DNA of 24,107 bases from positions 1 to 24,107 of the forward strand of contig JBGAWE010000049.1 in the NCBI GenBank assembly GCA_044227705.1. The letters are read 5' to 3'. The notes beneath the pieces were generated by a model. It was not told where the DNA came from. It saw only the letters and a program-made list of their open reading frames with translations, and made no database searches. A program made the translations under genes and the position numbers. Of this stretch, positions 21,569-24,107 are shown in pieces. Each line of letters starts with the position of its first letter. Position 1 is the first letter of the stretch. This stretch comes from JANOQP01 sp044227705. GTDB taxonomy: Bacteria > Bacteroidota > Bacteroidia > Chitinophagales > Saprospiraceae.

Positions 21569-23047
21569 TTGCTCCTACTCGGCCTCGACATCGGCAGTTC
21601 CTCCATCAAAGCTTCCCTCGTCGACGGGCGAACGGGCCGGGCCGTCGCCGTCGTCCGCTCGCCCGCGACGGAGCTGGAAATCACCGCCGCCCGTCCCGGC
21701 TGGGCAGAGCAAGACCCCGAAATCTGGTGGAAAAACTGCTGTCGCGCCACCCGCCTCGCGCTCAAAAGAGCCGCCGCGAAACCCGGCGACGTGGCCGCGA
21801 TTGGAATCTCCTATCAAATGCACGGCCTCGTCGCCGTCGACAAAAAAGGCCTGCCCGTCCGGCCGTCCATCATCTGGTGCGACTCGCGGGCCGTCGAAAT
21901 CGGGGAAAAGGCCTTTAGGGAAATCTGCCCCGCCCATTGCCTCGAACACCTCCTCAACCCGCCGGGCAACTTCACCGCCTCCAAACTGGCCTGGGTCAAG
22001 ACCCACGAGCCTTCCCTTTTTGACAAAATCGAACAGGCGATGCTCCCCGGCGACTTCATCGCCCTGCGCATGACGGGCGAGGCGGCCACGACCGTCGGCG
22101 GGCTGTCGGAGGGCGTCTTCTGGGATTTCATGGAAAACAAGCCGTCGGGGCGGCTGATGGAACACTTCGGCTTTTCGGAAGACATCCTCCCGCCCCTCGC
22201 CCCGACCTTCGGGATTCAGGGCCGGTTGACCAAAAAAGCGGCCACCGCCCTCGGCCTCTCGCCCGGAACCCCCGTGAGCTACCGCTCGGGCGACCAGCCG
22301 AACAACGCCCTATCGCTCAACGTCCTCCGGCCGGGCGAGGCGGCGGCGACGGGCGGCACATCAGGTGTGATTTATGCCGTCGCCGACCGGCCGGTTTTCG
22401 ATGAAAAAGGGCGGGTGAACAGCTTTGCCCACGTCAGCCATTCACCCGAAAAGCCGCGCATCGGGCTGCTTCTCTGCATCAACGGGGCGGGCATCGCCTT
22501 CTCGTGGCTGCGGTCGGTCATCGGGAAAATCCCTTTTTCGGAGATGGAAAAACTGGCCGCCGCCGCCCCGGCCGGCTCCGACGGCCTCCGCCTCCTCCCT
22601 TTCGGCAACGGCGCCGAGCGCATCCTTTTGAACAAAAACCCCGGTGCCCGCCTCGAAAACCTCCACTTCAACCGCCACGACCGGCGGCACCTCTGCCGGG
22701 CCGCGCTCGAGGGCATCGCCTTCTCGTTCGCCCACGGAGCGAGGGCCTTCCGCGAGATGGGCGTCGACCTCTCCGCCGTCCGGGCGGGCAACGACAACCT
22801 CTTCCAGTCGCCCGTCTTCTCCTCGACCGTGGCGGCGCTGCTCGGCTGCCCCATCGAGGTCTTGAAGACGACGGGCGCGACGGGCGCGGCCATCGCCGCC
22901 GGGGCGGGCATCGGGCATTGGGAGATTGGCGACGGGCTGCGCGGATTGGAGCGGGCGGGCGTTCTCGAGCCGGTTTCGGGTGAAAAGGAGGCGGTTTTTG
23001 ATGGCTTCGGCGATTGGGAAGAACGACTCGCAGCTTACGGTCAGTGA
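21569..23047 (+). CDS. xylB: Xylulokinase (FGGY carbohydrate kinase)
   Basis: The 492-residue protein phosphorylates D-xylulose with ATP to xylulose 5-phosphate, which enters the pentose phosphate pathway. The N-terminus L-L-L-G-L-D-I-G-S-S-S-I-K-A-S-L is the FGGY phosphate-binding motif. W-C-D-S-R and Y-R-S-G-D-Q-P-N-N-A with putative catalytic Asp242 follow. A G-T-S-G-V-I-Y segment and the C-terminal G-A-T-G-A-A-I-A-A-G are ATP-site features. Length matches the family. The start is TTG 21569: no in-frame ATG gives this N-terminus and the upstream codons do not look coding. The xylose isomerase gene lies downstream, which supports xylulose over other FGGY substrates. Confidence 0.93.
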   Translation: MLLLGLDIGSSSIKASLVDGRTGRAVAVVRSPATELEITAARPGWAEQDPEIWWKNCCRATRLALKRAAAKPGDVAAIGISYQMHGLVAVDKKGLPVRPSIIWCDSRAVEIGEKAFREICPAHCLEHLLNPPGNFTASKLAWVKTHEPSLFDKIEQAMLPGDFIALRMTGEAATTVGGLSEGVFWDFMENKPSGRLMEHFGFSEDILPPLAPTFGIQGRLTKKAATALGLSPGTPVSYRSGDQPNNALSLNVLRPGEAAATGGTSGVIYAVADRPVFDEKGRVNSFAHVSHSPEKPRIGLLLCINGAGIAFSWLRSVIGKIPFSEMEKLAAAAPAGSDGLRLLPFGNGAERILLNKNPGARLENLHFNRHDRRHLCRAALEGIAFSFAHGARAFREMGVDLSAVRAGNDNLFQSPVFSSTVAALLGCPIEVLKTTGATGAAIAAGAGIGHWEIGDGLRGLERAGVLEPVSGEKEAVFDGFGDWEERLAAYGQ

Positions 23048-23060
23048 ACAAAGACGCTGA

Positions 23061-23435
23061 TCAAAAGTAGAACAGGGTGCTGCCGACAAATTCGAGCAGC
23101 ACAAAAACGAGCAGTGTCAGCAGGTAGAGCCGCAGGAAGCGCAGGCCCTTTTCAATCAGCATATCGTCCGGACGAACGCAGCCTTTTCGGAGGTCTGACT
23201 GGAAAAAAAAGAGGGGGACGAGCGGGACGACGTTCGAGAGAAGGTCAACCGTGTTCGAGAGCTGATTGACAAACATCCGTGGCTTGCTTAACCAGATGCT
23301 GTTGAGGTTGTGTACGGAAATAGACCAATTGAGGAAGAGTCGGTAGAGGCTCAAAGCCGCGAACGGCACCGACAGCCAAAATAGCAGCAGCCCCGCTCGG
23401 GCAATCTTTGAGAGAAAAACGTGCTGGTAGTCCAT
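23061..23435 (-). CDS. Small hypothetical membrane protein
   Basis: A 124-residue protein is encoded on the - strand between xylB and xylA. It has three hydrophobic segments: about residues 13-33 (A-G-L-L-L-F-W-L-S-V-P-F-A-A-L), 62-78 (V-D-L-L-S-N-V-V-P-L-V-P-L-F-F-F) and 102-124 (L-L-T-L-L-V-F-V-L-L-E-F-V-G). I do not recognise the family. The coding DNA is visibly poorer in GC than its neighbours. Its stop lies 13 bases from the xylB stop (convergent), and its ATG is 48 bases from the xylA ATG (divergent). Good membrane topology and the absence of a competing + strand gene argue that it is real. A role in xylose use is not implied by anything in the sequence. Confidence 0.6.
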   Translation of the reverse strand: MDYQHVFLSKIARAGLLLFWLSVPFAALSLYRLFLNWSISVHNLNSIWLSKPRMFVNQLSNTVDLLSNVVPLVPLFFFQSDLRKGCVRPDDMLIEKGLRFLRLYLLTLLVFVLLEFVGSTLFYF

Positions 23436-23483
23436 GAATCTGGGCTTTTTTCACGGCGAATATCCGAACGCAACCATCCATTG

Positions 23484-24107
23484 ATGAGCATCAAATCGAC
23501 GCTCGGCCAGACCGAGTTTTTCAAAAACGTCCCCAAAATCCCTTTCGAAGGCCCCGCGACAGACAACCCGCTCGCCTTCCGCTTCTACGACGAAAGCCGC
23601 CTCGTCGGCGGAAAGACCATGCGCGAGCACCTGCGCTTCGCCGCCTCCTACTGGCACACGCTCGGCGGAACCGGCGGCGACCCCTTCGGCTTGCCGACGA
23701 AGGACTTCCCCTGGCTCCGCGCCGTCGACCCCATGCAACAGGCGCGTGACAAGATGGACGCGGCCTTCGAGTTTTTCACGAAAATGGGCATCGGCCACTA
23801 CTGCTTCCACGACTTCGACCTCGTGGCCGAGGGGGCCAGCCCGGCCGAGAGCGAGCGGCGGCTGGCGGCGATGGTCGACTACGCGAGGGAAAAACAGGCC
23901 GCCAGCGGCGTTCGCCTCCTCTGGGGAACGGCCAACCTGTTCAGCCACCCGCGCTACATGAACGGCGCGGCCACCAACCCCGACTTCGCCGTCACCGCCC
24001 GGGCCGGGGCACAGGTCAAGATGGCGATTGATGCGACGGTCGCGCTCGGTGGCGGCGGCTACGTCTTCTGGGGCGGGCGCGAGGGCTACCTTTCTTTGTT
24101 GAACACC
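23484..24107 (+). CDS. xylA: Xylose isomerase, N-terminal half (3' end outside window)
   Basis: The first 208 codons of xylose isomerase, which interconverts D-xylose and D-xylulose with divalent metals. Visible landmarks are A-S-Y-W-H-T-L-G-G-T-G-G-D-P-F-G, the catalytic His109-Asp110 in C-F-H-D-F-D-L-V, W-G-T-A-N-L-F, and F-W-G-G-R-E-G-Y near the cut. The longer N-terminus (K-I-P-F-E-G-P, then N-P-L-A-F-R-F-Y-D) indicates the class II type, usually about 440 residues, so roughly half is present. ATG 23484 gives the expected N-terminus. It works with xylB, but the two are separated by an opposite-strand gene and xylA must have its own promoter in the 48-base gap or be reached by read-through. 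Confidence 0.95.
   Translation, partial: MSIKSTLGQTEFFKNVPKIPFEGPATDNPLAFRFYDESRLVGGKTMREHLRFAASYWHTLGGTGGDPFGLPTKDFPWLRAVDPMQQARDKMDAAFEFFTKMGIGHYCFHDFDLVAEGASPAESERRLAAMVDYAREKQAASGVRLLWGTANLFSHPRYMNGAATNPDFAVTARAGAQVKMAIDATVALGGGGYVFWGGREGYLSLLNT

Overview
The window is GC-rich, densely packed bacterial DNA. It holds most of a cell-surface glycan (O-antigen, capsule or secreted glycoconjugate) locus on the + strand (about 1-20521), a lone KilA-N gene on the - strand, and the start of a D-xylose utilisation block (xylB, a small membrane-protein gene, xylA). Family resemblances of the xylose genes, the stand-alone KilA-N protein, weak Shine-Dalgarno signals and many 4-base stop/start overlaps suggest a high-GC member of the Bacteroidota. 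That is inference from protein style, because no rRNA or marker gene is present.

Layout: the 3' end of an SGNH-hydrolase gene (2-160) precedes carbamoyltransferase 1 (209-2074). Next come a second membrane-anchored SGNH hydrolase (2264-3367), a 49-residue DUF5989-type membrane peptide (3378-3527), a perfect 16-bp palindrome (3537-3569), an SxtJ-family membrane protein (3581-3949) and carbamoyltransferase 2 (3979-5661). A tightly coupled run follows: GT4 glycosyltransferase, Wzx-like flippase, SAM methyltransferase, GT4, SGNH-like protein, GT4, GT2, GMC-type FAD oxidoreductase, GT4, CDP-paratose-2-epimerase-like SDR and an asparagine synthase (5667-18569). After a 131-base gap with a hairpin comes carbamoyltransferase 3 (18701-20521), closed by a strong intrinsic terminator (20549-20584). 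Beyond it lie the convergent KilA-N gene (20607-21449), then xylB (21569-23047), a small opposite-strand membrane-protein gene (23061-23435) and truncated xylA (23484-24107).

How the genes work together (inference): five glycosyltransferases assemble an oligosaccharide and the Wzx-like protein would flip it. The remaining genes look like tailoring functions: three O-carbamoyltransferases, a methyltransferase, an asparagine-synthase-type amidotransferase, an FAD oxidoreductase, a sugar epimerase and up to three SGNH (esterase or acyltransferase-like) proteins. The most unusual element is the carbamoylation group: three different NodU/CmcH-family enzymes, two of them flanking a DUF5989 plus SxtJ membrane pair. 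That pair resembles the uncharacterised small proteins beside the carbamoyltransferase in cyanobacterial saxitoxin clusters. No initiating sugar-phosphate transferase, polymerase or ligase is visible, so the locus probably extends upstream of the window. I see no tRNA, rRNA, CRISPR array, insertion sequence or prophage. No gene-free stretch exceeds about 190 bases.
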